The notes below the pieces were generated by a model, which saw nothing but the letters and a program-made list of their open reading frames with translations, did not search any database and was not told where the DNA came from. Shown in pieces: positions 46,000 through 54,117 of a stretch of DNA of 61,170 nucleotides; the stretch's first letter is position 1; each line of letters begins with the position of its first letter. The DNA lies in contig CAVESF010000011.1 in assembly GCA_963618495.1 (NCBI GenBank), forward strand, positions 1-61,170. Direction: 5' to 3'. The position numbers and the translations under genes are program-made. Source of the stretch: Apopatosoma sp963618495 (lineage in GTDB: Bacteria; Bacillota; Clostridia; Oscillospirales; CAG-272).

Positions 46000-47367
46000 C
46001 TATATCAGCGGTTCTCCGTATTTTTTTATCATTTCTGCGCGTTCCGCCTCCGTGCCGTGCCTGTAATCCGCAAGCAGCGAGGGATGATATTTCACCTTTG
46101 CCGCGCGTTTTTCGGCGGCGGGACCTGTCCAGTAGATGGCAAAATATCTCAGCGCGTCCGGACTGTGCGTTATCTCGTGCGGTTCGGTAAGCGTGTCGCT
46201 CGGCTTCTTCGGGTCGCGCAGAAGCTCCGGCAGACATCTTATAAGCTCGCGGCAGTTTTCGAATATGTGAAGCCTGCATCTCCCGCCCGCATCCGCTCTC
46301 ATCAGCTCCTTTATGGCAAGCCATCCCGCCTCTCTGTCGTTGTTGCTCTTTGAGAGCGTCAGCCCGCTCTCCGAGAAAAGAAGCGCTTTGCTTTTTCCCG
46401 TCTCCTGCGATCTGTTCCAGAGGTCGGGCGGCGCCAATATCTGATATATGTCGTCGCCGTTCGTGTAGTCGTTTATCGCCTCCGCCGCCGCGCTTATCGG
46501 CAGATTGCTTCTGCAAAATTCCTTGTAGACGTATACATTCCTCTCCCTGTCCACGGCAAACCAGTATGCCGCAAGCATATCGAGTCCGTAGTCAAAGGCA
46601 ATGTACCGCCGCCACTCTTTCGGGATTATAAAGGGTTCACATACATGCATTTTCCGGTCAAATTCCGAAAAATACTGTCCCTCCGCCACATCCCATGAGC
46701 CGTATCGCCACCTCTGCCGCATCTCGTAGGGCAGAGAGTCAAGCTGCTTGATGTAGTCGGGATTGCTCCTTATAAGAGCCTGATTGTCGTCCACAAGCGC
46801 CTGTATAAACATGTAGTCGGCAGGATCTTCGTTCTCGCGGTAGTCCCTCGATACAAAAAGCCGCTTTACCCACATGAAACCTATCCCGTCGGGATTGCAC
46901 GTCAGATACATTCTCTTCGGGAAATTGTTCGCGCCGCGCAGGCAGGCTTTTAAAATGTCAAAGACAAATTCCGAAAACTGCGTCGCCTCCTCGAGAAAAA
47001 TCACATCGTATTCCTGTCCCTGATACTGCAGGGCGTCCGAATCCGTCGCAAAATACGAGCATTTTATGCGCGAGCCGTTTATAAAGACAAAAGCCTTGTC
47101 TATCTCCCTGTATCGCGCCAGCTCCGGCGGAAGCTCGGCACGCAGAGGCAGAATGTGATTGTCGCGCAGATCAGTGTATGTTTTTCGGATTATGAGGCAT
47201 CGTATGCCTGCCCATTTCATGCAGAGCCGCTTCGCTTTTTCACGCACTGACCATGATTTTCCGCCGCCGCGTGCGCCGCCGAATGCCACGTATTTTGTCC
47301 TTGCCATCATAAATTCCTTTTGCTTCGGCTGCGGCTTGCCGAGCTTTACCTCTATTACCTTTGCCAT
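46000..47367 (-). CDS. terL: Terminase large subunit
   Basis: A 455-aa TerL. Walker A GGARGGGKS at residues 30-38, Walker B VIFLEEAT near 121, coupling motif TCNPDG near 163, nuclease start AFDYG near 254 and Asp-rich nuclease residues after (e.g. PDLWN near 330, SPDALRY near 415). It packages DNA into the procapsid. Its ATG overlaps the small-subunit stop (TGATG). Confidence 0.93.
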   Translation of the reverse strand: MAKVIEVKLGKPQPKQKEFMMARTKYVAFGGARGGGKSWSVREKAKRLCMKWAGIRCLIIRKTYTDLRDNHILPLRAELPPELARYREIDKAFVFINGSRIKCSYFATDSDALQYQGQEYDVIFLEEATQFSEFVFDILKACLRGANNFPKRMYLTCNPDGIGFMWVKRLFVSRDYRENEDPADYMFIQALVDDNQALIRSNPDYIKQLDSLPYEMRQRWRYGSWDVAEGQYFSEFDRKMHVCEPFIIPKEWRRYIAFDYGLDMLAAYWFAVDRERNVYVYKEFCRSNLPISAAAEAINDYTNGDDIYQILAPPDLWNRSQETGKSKALLFSESGLTLSKSNNDREAGWLAIKELMRADAGGRCRLHIFENCRELIRCLPELLRDPKKPSDTLTEPHEITHSPDALRYFAIYWTGPAAEKRAAKVKYHPSLLADYRHGTEAERAEMIKKYGEPLI

Positions 47368-47789
47368 CAGCCCGCCTCGTCGTCCGCGTCTGCCGGCACA
47401 ATCACGTCAAAGCGCACCGTGCTGTCGCTTTCGAGCTTTTCCGCCATGCCGAAGTTGTTTATCGCCATGAATTTCACAATCTGCGGATTGTATTTTCCCG
47501 TAATTCCTCCGGCGATTGTGCGCCCTTTCTGTATGTTTTTGCATCTGTCGTATGCCGCTCCAAAATGCCTGTATTTGTCGCGCCAGTTGAGCAGAGTGTC
47601 GTTTGTCACGCCTATGCTGTCCGCAAAAAGCTCAAATGTCGGATAAACAGCCTCGTTGCGGAAGTATCGGAGCATCATTTCGCAGTATTCGCCTTTATAC
47701 TTGACGGTCAGGCGGTTGCCTTTGGCAAAAGTCCCGTCGGCATTTCTCCCTTTCTTCGGCTTTGCCGCGCCGCTTCTGTCCTTGCTCAT
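47367..47789 (-). CDS. terS: Terminase small subunit
   Basis: A 140-aa protein with an N-terminal basic tail, an HTH region (FADSIGVTNDTLLNW near 60) and a C-terminal helical part (K-Y-N-P-Q-I-V-K-F near 105), the pattern of phage packaging small subunits that recognise the pac/cos site. First gene of the late operon; a strong promoter and a leader hairpin precede it. Confidence 0.85.
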   Translation of the reverse strand: MSKDRSGAAKPKKGRNADGTFAKGNRLTVKYKGEYCEMMLRYFRNEAVYPTFELFADSIGVTNDTLLNWRDKYRHFGAAYDRCKNIQKGRTIAGGITGKYNPQIVKFMAINNFGMAEKLESDSTVRFDVIVPADADDEAG

Positions 47790-47850
47790 CCCTGTATCTC
47801 CTTTCTCTTTTTCCGCTCGGTGCCTTTTCGGATTCTCTTTCTCCGGATAT

Positions 47851-47898
47851 AAAAAAGCGGGAGCGTACCTCTCCGTTTCGGAGAAATGTCGCTCTCGC
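47851..47898 (-). terminator. Leader hairpin/attenuator before terS
   Basis: Minus-strand stem GCGAGAGCG with CGCTCCCGC and TCTCCG-AAA-CGGAGA, then TTTTTT, between the late promoter and terS. It has the shape of an intrinsic terminator and would require antitermination or readthrough for late expression. Confidence 0.65.
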
Positions 47899-47941
47899 CT
47901 CTGTGGGCATCCGGCACTTTTTATATCCCTGTACCCATCAT

Positions 47942-47970
47942 ATCATAAACTTTTTGCGCTTTTGTCGCAA
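47942..47970 (-). promoter_or_regulatory. Late promoter, copy 1 (terminase operon)
   Basis: TTGCGA (47965-47970), 17 bp, TATGAT (47942-47947) on the minus strand; near-identical to the copy at 31974-32002, including the 8-bp flank upstream of the -35. Confidence 0.8.
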
Positions 47971-48085
47971 TAAATCCGCTTTTTTTCGTTTTTTTCGCTT
48001 TTTCATCTGCCGTAACCCGCCGTCGGCATAAAATGTCCGCGCGCCCGCCCGTGCGCCCGCTCGCGCCTTGTCGTTCCGAAAACGG

Positions 48086-48421
48086 TCACACAAGCCGTAG
48101 CTGTACGGCAATGTCGTATACAATCTTGCGCTTGCGGGCGTAGTATGTATTTTTGGCAAGATAAGGTGACGCCATGGAGCTGTCATATCCTTTGCCGCGG
48201 ACTATATCGGCAAGCAGAGAGCCGCGGATCCCTTTTTCTGCATTGCCGATAGCACTGTCCACTATCTCGTTTAGCCGTATGTATTCCGCAAGAGTATCGC
48301 CGGATATGCTCGAAAATTTTATCATATGCTCGCGGCGGCGGTAATCCGCGCATATCGCGCGGACAATCTCCACCACCCCCGCAGGGACTTCCCATTCGAA
48401 ATTCTCTCTGTGCCTGCCCAC
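48086..48421 (-). CDS. Phage late regulator candidate
   Basis: A 111-aa protein just before the late promoter and terminase operon, with helical segments (REHMIKFSS, TLAEYIRLNEIVDSAIG) and a C-terminal YYARKRKIVYDIAVQLRL basic helix. Location and size match ArpU/RinA-type late transcription regulators. GTG start at 48421 (AAAGGAGA SD). It could activate the two TTGCGA promoters; not proven. Confidence 0.5.
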   Translation of the reverse strand: MGRHRENFEWEVPAGVVEIVRAICADYRRREHMIKFSSISGDTLAEYIRLNEIVDSAIGNAEKGIRGSLLADIVRGKGYDSSMASPYLAKNTYYARKRKIVYDIAVQLRLV

Positions 48422-48423
48422 TC

Positions 48424-48732
48424 TTATCTCCTTTCCGCTTTCTTTTTCTCGATTTCCAGCAGCTTGTTATATCGCAATACCGCGCCTACAGGCATAGAAG
48501 CGCCTCTTGTCACCGCATCTGCGATATAGTCTGTTATATTGTGGTTTTCTCTCAGAAATGCCGCATAGGCGGCACAGCGGCATGCGGAGATCCGCACGCT
48601 CTCCGTATACATCGTCGGGCGGCTTATCCTTCCGCTCGGACTCTTTGCATAGTTGCACGCATCACATATCGGCGTATTGCGGTTCGTGCATCTGCCGCAG
48701 TCGTATTTACGCTTTTCTTCCATTGCTTTCAT
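48424..48732 (-). CDS. Cys-rich early phage protein
   Basis: A 102-aa protein with C-G-R-C and C-D-A-C in the first 25 residues (a likely zinc knuckle), plus Cys pairs further on. It starts just downstream of a GVAETG-type repeat (48741-48787); the repeat supplies an extra upstream ATG. AGGAAAGGAA precedes the ATG at 48732. Function unknown. Confidence 0.6.
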   Translation of the reverse strand: MKAMEEKRKYDCGRCTNRNTPICDACNYAKSPSGRISRPTMYTESVRISACRCAAYAAFLRENHNITDYIADAVTRGASMPVGAVLRYNKLLEIEKKKAERR

Positions 48733-48955
48733 TTCCTTTCCTGTCTCGGCGACGCCGACACACATGCTCCGCATATGTGTCAATTCCTTTCACTTTTTTG
48801 TTTTTCGCCTCTTCGTAAACTCCGTGTCGGCGGAGTATCTCGATTATGGCGCCTCGTCCCGTCAGATTCATATCGGCAAGTATGCCTATCTGCTTGTATT
48901 TGAATTTCGCCTGCCTGTAATTCATCACAATATCTGCTTCCGTCATCTTATTCAT
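48707..48955 (-). CDS. Small HTH-like early protein
   Basis: An 82-aa protein. Residues 5-45 look like a helix-turn-helix or homeodomain-like fold (I-L-A-D-M-N-L-T-G-R-G-A-I-I-E-I-L). The last 23 residues come from the palindromic repeat at 48741-48787 read in another frame (Y-A-E-H-V-C-R-R-R-R-D-R-K-G). ATGA overlap with the upstream gene stop. Confidence 0.6.
   Translation of the reverse strand: MNKMTEADIVMNYRQAKFKYKQIGILADMNLTGRGAIIEILRRHGVYEEAKNKKVKGIDTYAEHVCRRRRDRKGNESNGRKA
48741..48787. repeat. GVAETG-type palindromic repeat
   Basis: Two nested palindromes (TCGGCG-A-CGCCGA and an ACAC..GTGT arm). It overlaps coding ends. Confidence 0.85.
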
Positions 48956-49362
48956 ACCTCTTTCACGAGATTTGTATAGTGCGCCTCCAGCTCGAAGACC
49001 GCATTGTAAAGTGCCGTGCGCAGATATGCGCGCTTGTTTTTTATGCTTTTTGTCTCTCTTTCAAAATTGTCTGTCACCATCTCAAGGTGGGGATATCGTA
49101 ACTCTTTGAAAACCTCTCTGACCAGATAAGCGTCAAGCGCCTCTCCCCCGACAGCTATCTTTGAGCTTGTGTCCGTCATGTAGACCTCCGCCATTATGTA
49201 GCAGAGCTCACTCATCATTCCTTTCCGCCCGTCCGTGCAGGCATGCAACTCCGTCTGAGAAGCCGCGCGGCGATACGCCTCGCGGAAAGACAGACGGACA
49301 GACTGACTTTTTTCAGCGAAAGCCTCTGAGGCTTTTTCTTCTGTTTTTTCGCTTTTTCTCAT
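48952..49362 (-). CDS. Early protein resembling RepA C-terminal (DUF6017-like) domain
   Basis: A 136-aa protein. The C-terminal third (L-E-M-V-T-D-N-F, then K-N-K-R-A-Y-L-R-T-A-L-Y-N-A-V-F-E-L-E-A-H-Y-T-N) looks like the C-terminal domain of clostridial plasmid/phage replication initiator A proteins. The N-terminal part is charged. It sits next to the HUH Rep gene, consistent with a replication role. Similarity is partial, so tentative. Confidence 0.55.
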   Translation of the reverse strand: MRKSEKTEEKASEAFAEKSQSVRLSFREAYRRAASQTELHACTDGRKGMMSELCYIMAEVYMTDTSSKIAVGGEALDAYLVREVFKELRYPHLEMVTDNFERETKSIKNKRAYLRTALYNAVFELEAHYTNLVKEV

Positions 49363-49469
49363 TTTTCTTTTTTCCTTTCTGTTTTCGTTTTAAAACTTTA
49401 CACATCTACAAGGCTTTTTAAAGCCACACCTCGTGCGCTTCAAATTTTTGCATATGTGTCAATTCCACC

Positions 49470-49515
49470 TGTCTCGGCGACGCCGACACACGCGCTTTGC
49501 GCATGTGTCAATTCC
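49470..49515. repeat. GVAETG-type palindromic repeat, tandem partial
   Basis: Full copy at 49470-49515 with a 3'-end partial copy at 49450-49466. Lies between the Rep stop (49508) and the next gene. Confidence 0.8.
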
Positions 49516-50248
49516 GCAGTTTCTTCTGCGGCTTTTTTACATATCTGTAGCATTGATAGCCGTAGGGCGTAATCTTACATTCTATATATATGTAGCCTTT
49601 CGGCGGGAGAGGAGGATTCTTCTCCGAGTATTCGCGCTTTATAGGCACCGCCGCTTCCGCTTCGGGCTTGCGCGCATTCTTCGTCATTTTCCATCGGTGC
49701 CCGCCCTGCTCGGGCGTCCAGTGGTCGTAGAGATAATTTGCCAGACCGGTGTAGTCCTGCCCGCAGTCTGTTTTGCCTTTGCCTGCCACCTCGCGCCAGT
49801 TGTGCGAGCGAAGCGGCTCTATGCGGCAGATTTCTCCCTGCTTCCATTTTGCTTTTATCGCTTCTTCCGGCACTCCGCGCGAAACCATGTGCATGTGTAT
49901 TCTTGCCGTGCTTTTTCCTCTGCCGAGATATGCGAATATCACCGCGTCCGGATAAGCATATTTCAGCCGCCTTATGTAGTTGTCGCGGATGCGCCGCGCG
50001 TCGTCAAAGGTGTGTACTTCGTGTTCGTCGTCAAAGGTCAGCGTGCTGTAGAGCGACGTCGGGTCGAAATTTTCGTTGAAAAGCCGCGTGTGGTTCCGCC
50101 GTGAGATTCCGTCGCGATGCGCCGCTCTCTCTTCCGGCGTTTTAAAGCGTATTCTCGGCACCGTGCTGAGGCTCGCCCTCTCGGATATGCAGTAGATTTC
50201 CTGCTCGCAAACGCATCCCGAGTAGGTTCTTTTCTTTACTTTTTTCAT
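49508..50248 (-). CDS. HUH rolling-circle replication initiator
   Basis: A 246-aa protein. Motif 1 YSTLTFDD (67-74), HUH motif RIHMHMV (His118 and His120), and a candidate Y motif QDYTGLANYLYDHW (165-177), giving Tyr166 or Tyr172/174 as the nucleophile. Members of this group nick and join single DNA strands to start rolling-circle replication (as in inovirus and microvirus Rep, and P2 gpA by analogy). The ATG at 50248 has AGGCGG. The upstream in-frame extension to 50326 lacks an SD and is rejected. No primase or helicase was recognised in this prophage. Confidence 0.75.
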   Translation of the reverse strand: MKKVKKRTYSGCVCEQEIYCISERASLSTVPRIRFKTPEERAAHRDGISRRNHTRLFNENFDPTSLYSTLTFDDEHEVHTFDDARRIRDNYIRRLKYAYPDAVIFAYLGRGKSTARIHMHMVSRGVPEEAIKAKWKQGEICRIEPLRSHNWREVAGKGKTDCGQDYTGLANYLYDHWTPEQGGHRWKMTKNARKPEAEAAVPIKREYSEKNPPLPPKGYIYIECKITPYGYQCYRYVKKPQKKLRN

Positions 50249-50342
50249 TTTTGCCGCCTGTATATAATAAATGTAGGGATTGCCGATATCCCGTTTTGCG
50301 CGGTCTGTGCTTTTTCGGGTCGGCATGCAGAGATGGGAAAAC

Positions 50343-50371
50343 TTCTATCCATTGCTTATGGCAAAGGATAG
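50343..50371 (-). terminator. Hairpin upstream of rep
   Basis: CTTCTATCC/GGATAGAAG stem with TTTT on the minus strand. The gap 50249-50461 otherwise holds no gene I can support. The single-strand origin might be hidden here. Confidence 0.5.
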
Positions 50372-50461
50372 AAGCATCAGCGATATGCAGAGCATACCGA
50401 TTGTGGCTATAGATAAAATTAACGTCATATTGTGTTTATTCAGCGGGAAAAGCAAGCTCGG

Positions 50462-50716
50462 TCATAACTTCCCCTTCATCCTTTCCCGCATCTCGTTTAT
50501 TACGCAGTCGGGCGTCTGCCAGTCGATCACATTCACCTTTTCTGTCTTTTCCAGATATACCGCGTTCGCACGCAGGTCATGGATTCCGATAGCCTCGTAT
50601 GACTGCCTGCCTTTTTCGTGCGTCCATACGAGCTGATAGGCATAGCCCTTTATTCCGTTCTCCGACTGTACCGCCGCATTCAGCCGTACCGCTATTCTCG
50701 CATCCTCGCGCGTCAT
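50462..50716 (-). CDS. 84-aa early phage protein
   Basis: Unknown function. Overlaps the DUF3102 gene stop by ATGA (50713-50716), so it is translationally coupled. Residues 16-60 (Y-A-Y-Q-L-V-W-T-H-E-K-G) suggest a small alpha/beta fold. No motif recognised. Confidence 0.6.
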   Translation of the reverse strand: MTREDARIAVRLNAAVQSENGIKGYAYQLVWTHEKGRQSYEAIGIHDLRANAVYLEKTEKVNVIDWQTPDCVINEMRERMKGKL

Positions 50717-51735
50717 AGACTTGCTCCGAATGCCTTCATAGCCGCCGTCAGCTTTTCTGCCGTCGCGCCGTCGCTCTCGCCTATCTTCTTTATCATGTTT
50801 TTCAGCTTGACCGCCGTTTCCTGCAGGGAATCAAAAAGCGCCTTGAAGGCCGATATCTCGGGATTCGCTGTTTTCAGCTTTGCTTTCACCGCCGCAAGCT
50901 CCGCGTCGGCTTCATCGGCTTTTCTCTCTGCTTCCGCTTTCGCCGAGAGCGCGTCCTCCGCCTTTTTGCGTATTTTTTCAATCTCGGCGTCATAATCGTC
51001 TTTCGCCTGCTTGTCCGCTTCCGCTCTCGCCTCCTCTCTGAGCTTTTCGAGGGCTGCAGGAGAGATTTTCGGGTTTGCTTCCGCCTCTTTCAGCTTCTCT
51101 TTTGCTTTTTGCTCCCTTTCCTTTGCGTCAGCCGCCTGCTTTTTCAGCAGGTCAATAGTGGCTGCCGCGGCGGCGCTTATGGCTTTTGCTTCGCTTGCCT
51201 GCTTTTCCGCTTCCGCGCGGGCACTTTCGGCGCGGGAAACTGCCGCCGAAAGCTCGTCCTCTCTTGCTTTCGCCTCCTCGGCTTCTTTTCTTGCAGAGTC
51301 CCTTTCTTTTATTGCCGCCGAAAGCTCACGCACGGAAATATGCTCCGCGTCCGCCTCCTTTGCAAAATCTTCGCGTTCCTCCGAAGGCACGGCGAGAAGC
51401 TGCAGCGCCTTTGTATACGGCAAATTCGCAAACGTTTGTGAATTTACCACAGCACCGAAAATGGATATCTGCTCTGCGCCGTATTCGTCAAAGAGCTTCA
51501 TGAAGTTGTTTGCCGTCGCCTGCGAAAAATCCACTTCATTGCGGAGCCATTCTCCCCATGCGCCGTGCGGTAAAACGCTTTTCGCTTCGTAGAGGCGCCT
51601 GCCTATCTCTATGGCGTACATCAGCGCCATTCTGTTTGCCTGACGGCAGAGCTCCTTTATTTCTGCCGTCACTATGCTTATTTCACGCGCCGGCATTTGC
51701 GGCGATACGCTCGCTACCATGTTTACATTTTCCAT
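50713..51735 (-). CDS. DUF3102 protein with long coiled coil
   Basis: A 340-aa protein. Residues 1-130 form a DUF3102 domain (Y-A-I-E-I-G-R-R-L-Y-E-A-K, then H-G-A-W-G-E-W-L), often found beside ParB-like or replication genes. Residues 130-290 are an Ala/Glu/Lys-rich coiled coil. The last 53 bases of PcfJ overlap its start. SD AAGGAG. A DNA-binding or segregation-linked role is inferred from the family. Confidence 0.8.
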   Translation of the reverse strand: MENVNMVASVSPQMPAREISIVTAEIKELCRQANRMALMYAIEIGRRLYEAKSVLPHGAWGEWLRNEVDFSQATANNFMKLFDEYGAEQISIFGAVVNSQTFANLPYTKALQLLAVPSEEREDFAKEADAEHISVRELSAAIKERDSARKEAEEAKAREDELSAAVSRAESARAEAEKQASEAKAISAAAAATIDLLKKQAADAKEREQKAKEKLKEAEANPKISPAALEKLREEARAEADKQAKDDYDAEIEKIRKKAEDALSAKAEAERKADEADAELAAVKAKLKTANPEISAFKALFDSLQETAVKLKNMIKKIGESDGATAEKLTAAMKAFGASL

Positions 51736-53383
51736 TTTCTTCGTTCTCCTTTATTTCTTTTATATAATTCAGCCATTCTTCCTCGAAGGTAATCACTTCA
51801 TCGGTTCTTGCGCGGTTTTTGTATCCTCTGTTCTGACTGACTTTTCCGTTTTTCAGCTCAAGCGTAAAATACGGCACATCCGGCTCTTTTATGTGCCGGA
51901 TGAAAAATATAGTGGTCGCGCCCGATGCGTGAGCGTTTGCATAGCCCGCCACGCAGTGATGCAGGAGCTTCCCCTCGTTTATGAGCTCGCCGTGCGTCCT
52001 GCAGGGAAATATCATCAGTCCGAGATTATCATCCATAAAGCAGTATCTCTCGCGCTCCGCCTCCAGCTCTTTCATTTTCGCGTTGAGCTCGGCGCTTTCC
52101 TTTTCCTTTACGCGCAGAAGCATGTTATCGTGCGAAGCTATTATGTCGCGCGGATATAGCAGGTCTGCCGGAAGTCTGCCGTATACCTTGTATAAGCTCT
52201 CCCAGTAGTCGAGCATATACCGCCTGTCTATTAGCCGCGCTCTGTCGGCGCTCTTTTGCCGCCTTCGTTGCTTTACGACATATCGCAGCAGCTTTGCAAA
52301 TGGTATCTTATAGCCGTGTACCGGCTTTTCGGTTATATCTCTTATTTCATGCTCAAACATGCCGTCAAGCATGGCAAGCTCATCTTCGCCGAGCTTTTCT
52401 CCGCATTTTCTCATATATGCATATGTTGCCACAGTCACAGGAGAATACCTTGACGCAATCTGCATTTCGCTCTTTTCAATCCCGAGCATTTTCGCGGGCT
52501 TCGCTTCGCTCCAGTTTATGCATTTTGCCGTGTCGGTGATGTTCAGGCGCGGCACGCTGTTATAGTAATATCCCGATGCGCTGTTGCAGTGCTTTATCAG
52601 CTTTGTCAGATATTTTCCGAGTCCCTGTTTTGCAAGGTTTTCCGTGTTCGGCTTCTTGCACCAAAGTTGCAGATATTTTACGGGATATGCCGTATCGCCG
52701 CATGAGGCGAGATATTCGAGCAGTCCGCTTTTTTCGCAGTCGCTTTCATTCACCGTTTCCGGCGGGAACGGCGCTATGCAGTCGCTTGCGATTTCGTCAA
52801 GCCTGTCGGAAAATTTCAGCAGCCGCTTCCACCTCGGAAAGGCTGTAAGGCCATATATTTTTTTCTGATATCCGGCTACCTTTACCGGCGTGCGGTTTGC
52901 AAATACCGCGCCGTCCATCCTCATAAATGACACGAAAACATTTCCGTTTTTGTCAGCTTCTTTCGCAAAACCCCAGCTGAGCACTGCCAAGTGCCCGCGG
53001 ACATTGTGCAGAGATACAACAGTTCGCCAGTCTATTCTGTATGTCTGCCGGAATACCTTTATATGTATAGCCTTTACTTCTTTTTCGCAGTATGGGCATG
53101 TGCAGGCGTCGCCATGATGCTTTATTTTCCCCTCGGCGTCAATGAAACCCACAGAGCCGTCGTTTATGTATTCGAGATAGCCTTCTTCTCCGCATGCTGT
53201 GCAGTGTACATGTGCCATTCTGCAGCGACGATTCTCAAGCGGCGGAAATGCAAAACTCACACGATATATCAGTATGTCACGGTCAAGCTTCGGAAAAGCC
53301 ATGACATCCGGAGGCGGCTCCTGCGGCAATGCGGCGACAGTCGCCGCTATTTCTTTGTCGAGTTCTTCTTTCTTGTTTTTCAT
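51683..53383 (-). CDS. PcfJ-like protein
   Basis: A 566-aa protein. Two CxxC pairs near residues 63-66 and 95-98 form a zinc knuckle; the C-terminal part (G-E-L-I-N-E-G-K-L-L-H-H-C-V-A-G-Y then I-F-F-I-R and L-E-L-K-N-G-K-V-S-Q-N-R-G) is the PcfJ domain first named in conjugative plasmid pCF10 regions and present in many Firmicute mobile elements. It follows the PcfK-like gene directly. ATG at 53383; a GTG at 53392 overlapping the PcfK stop is an alternative. Confidence 0.75.
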   Translation of the reverse strand: MKNKKEELDKEIAATVAALPQEPPPDVMAFPKLDRDILIYRVSFAFPPLENRRCRMAHVHCTACGEEGYLEYINDGSVGFIDAEGKIKHHGDACTCPYCEKEVKAIHIKVFRQTYRIDWRTVVSLHNVRGHLAVLSWGFAKEADKNGNVFVSFMRMDGAVFANRTPVKVAGYQKKIYGLTAFPRWKRLLKFSDRLDEIASDCIAPFPPETVNESDCEKSGLLEYLASCGDTAYPVKYLQLWCKKPNTENLAKQGLGKYLTKLIKHCNSASGYYYNSVPRLNITDTAKCINWSEAKPAKMLGIEKSEMQIASRYSPVTVATYAYMRKCGEKLGEDELAMLDGMFEHEIRDITEKPVHGYKIPFAKLLRYVVKQRRRQKSADRARLIDRRYMLDYWESLYKVYGRLPADLLYPRDIIASHDNMLLRVKEKESAELNAKMKELEAERERYCFMDDNLGLMIFPCRTHGELINEGKLLHHCVAGYANAHASGATTIFFIRHIKEPDVPYFTLELKNGKVSQNRGYKNRARTDEVITFEEEWLNYIKEIKENEENGKCKHGSERIAANAGA

Positions 53384-53388
53384 GGTCG

Positions 53389-53751
53389 TCACAGAAATGC
53401 GCTGAGGTCGATGAAATCTTCCGCGCTCCCCTCCTCGCCTGCCGGCTTTTCTTCGCTGTCCGCTTTCTTTTCCGGCAGACGGTAAAAGCCGCGCAGTATC
53501 TTCTCGGCGATATCCGGCGTTATGCAGAAGCATTTCGCCTTTCCGTGATGCGTGTCCGCATATTTCTTCAGTTCGCCCGCCGCCGCGGCAAGCCCCATTC
53601 CGCTCGTTTGCAGATCCGCTTCAAGCAGTTCTGCCGAGTCCGGCTCTTTCTCGGCGATCCCGAGAAGCTGCATTCCCACCATGTAAAGAGGCTCTCCCTC
53701 ATGCCCCCTCTGCTGTTCTGCTATAATAGCTCTCAATTTTTCACTTGCCAT
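53389..53751 (-). CDS. PcfK-like protein (possible AcrIIA9 family)
   Basis: A 120-aa protein with a helical N-terminus (residues 20-75) and a region K-K-Y-A-D-T-H-H-G-K-A-K-C-F, then I-A-E-K-I-L-R-G-F-Y-R-L, laid out like PcfK domains. PcfK and PcfJ genes are paired in many mobile elements, as here. AcrIIA9, a Cas9 inhibitor, belongs to the PcfK family, so an anti-CRISPR role is possible but unproven from sequence. The C-terminal 25 residues are acidic. Confidence 0.55.
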   Translation of the reverse strand: MASEKLRAIIAEQQRGHEGEPLYMVGMQLLGIAEKEPDSAELLEADLQTSGMGLAAAAGELKKYADTHHGKAKCFCITPDIAEKILRGFYRLPEKKADSEEKPAGEEGSAEDFIDLSAFL

Positions 53752-53773
53752 TTTCTTTTTCTCCTTTGTTTTT

Positions 53774-54103
53774 TTATTCCGCTTTTTCGCGCGGATCTGT
53801 GCCGAGCTTTACCCAGCCGACGCTGTCGCAGAAATATATGCCTTTTTTCTCGCCGTCGCATATTTCCAAAATGTCCGAAACCGATAAGCTGTTTCCCGTA
53901 TATCTGGAGGGCATCTCCATGTTGAAAAGCCAGAATATCGTTTCGGGGTCGTCCGTGTCCGTTTCGCCGCTGTATACGCAGTCGTATATCGAAAAATCAA
54001 CGTCCCCCGCTCTGCGTACCGTTGATTCGTAGTCGCAGAACATCACCCGCTTTCCGTCCCTTTCCCCGTCAATCTGATAAATCCTGATTTCCGTTTTTTC
54101 CAT
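53774..54103 (-). CDS. YodL-like domain protein
   Basis: A 109-aa protein. Order of motifs: I-Y-Q-I-D near residue 8, V-D-F-S-I-Y-D-C-V-Y-S-G near 35, E-T-I-F-W-L-F-N near 53, P-S-R-Y-T-G-N-S-L-S-V-S-D near 65, Y-F-C-D-S-V-G-W near 90, which is the YodL domain pattern, known both alone and as a module in polyvalent phage/plasmid proteins. SD AAAGGAG. Confidence 0.7.
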   Translation of the reverse strand: MEKTEIRIYQIDGERDGKRVMFCDYESTVRRAGDVDFSIYDCVYSGETDTDDPETIFWLFNMEMPSRYTGNSLSVSDILEICDGEKKGIYFCDSVGWVKLGTDPREKAE

Positions 54104-54117
54104 ATGCTTCTCCTTTT

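Noticed and set aside
47695..47910. 71-aa minus ORF over the terS leader
   Set aside because: It crosses the leader hairpin with an Arg-rich shadow sequence; terS itself has the SD and family motifs.
53384..53533. Upstream extension of PcfJ to 53533
   Set aside because: It would overlap PcfK entirely and has no SD; the conserved part starts at the ATG at 53383.
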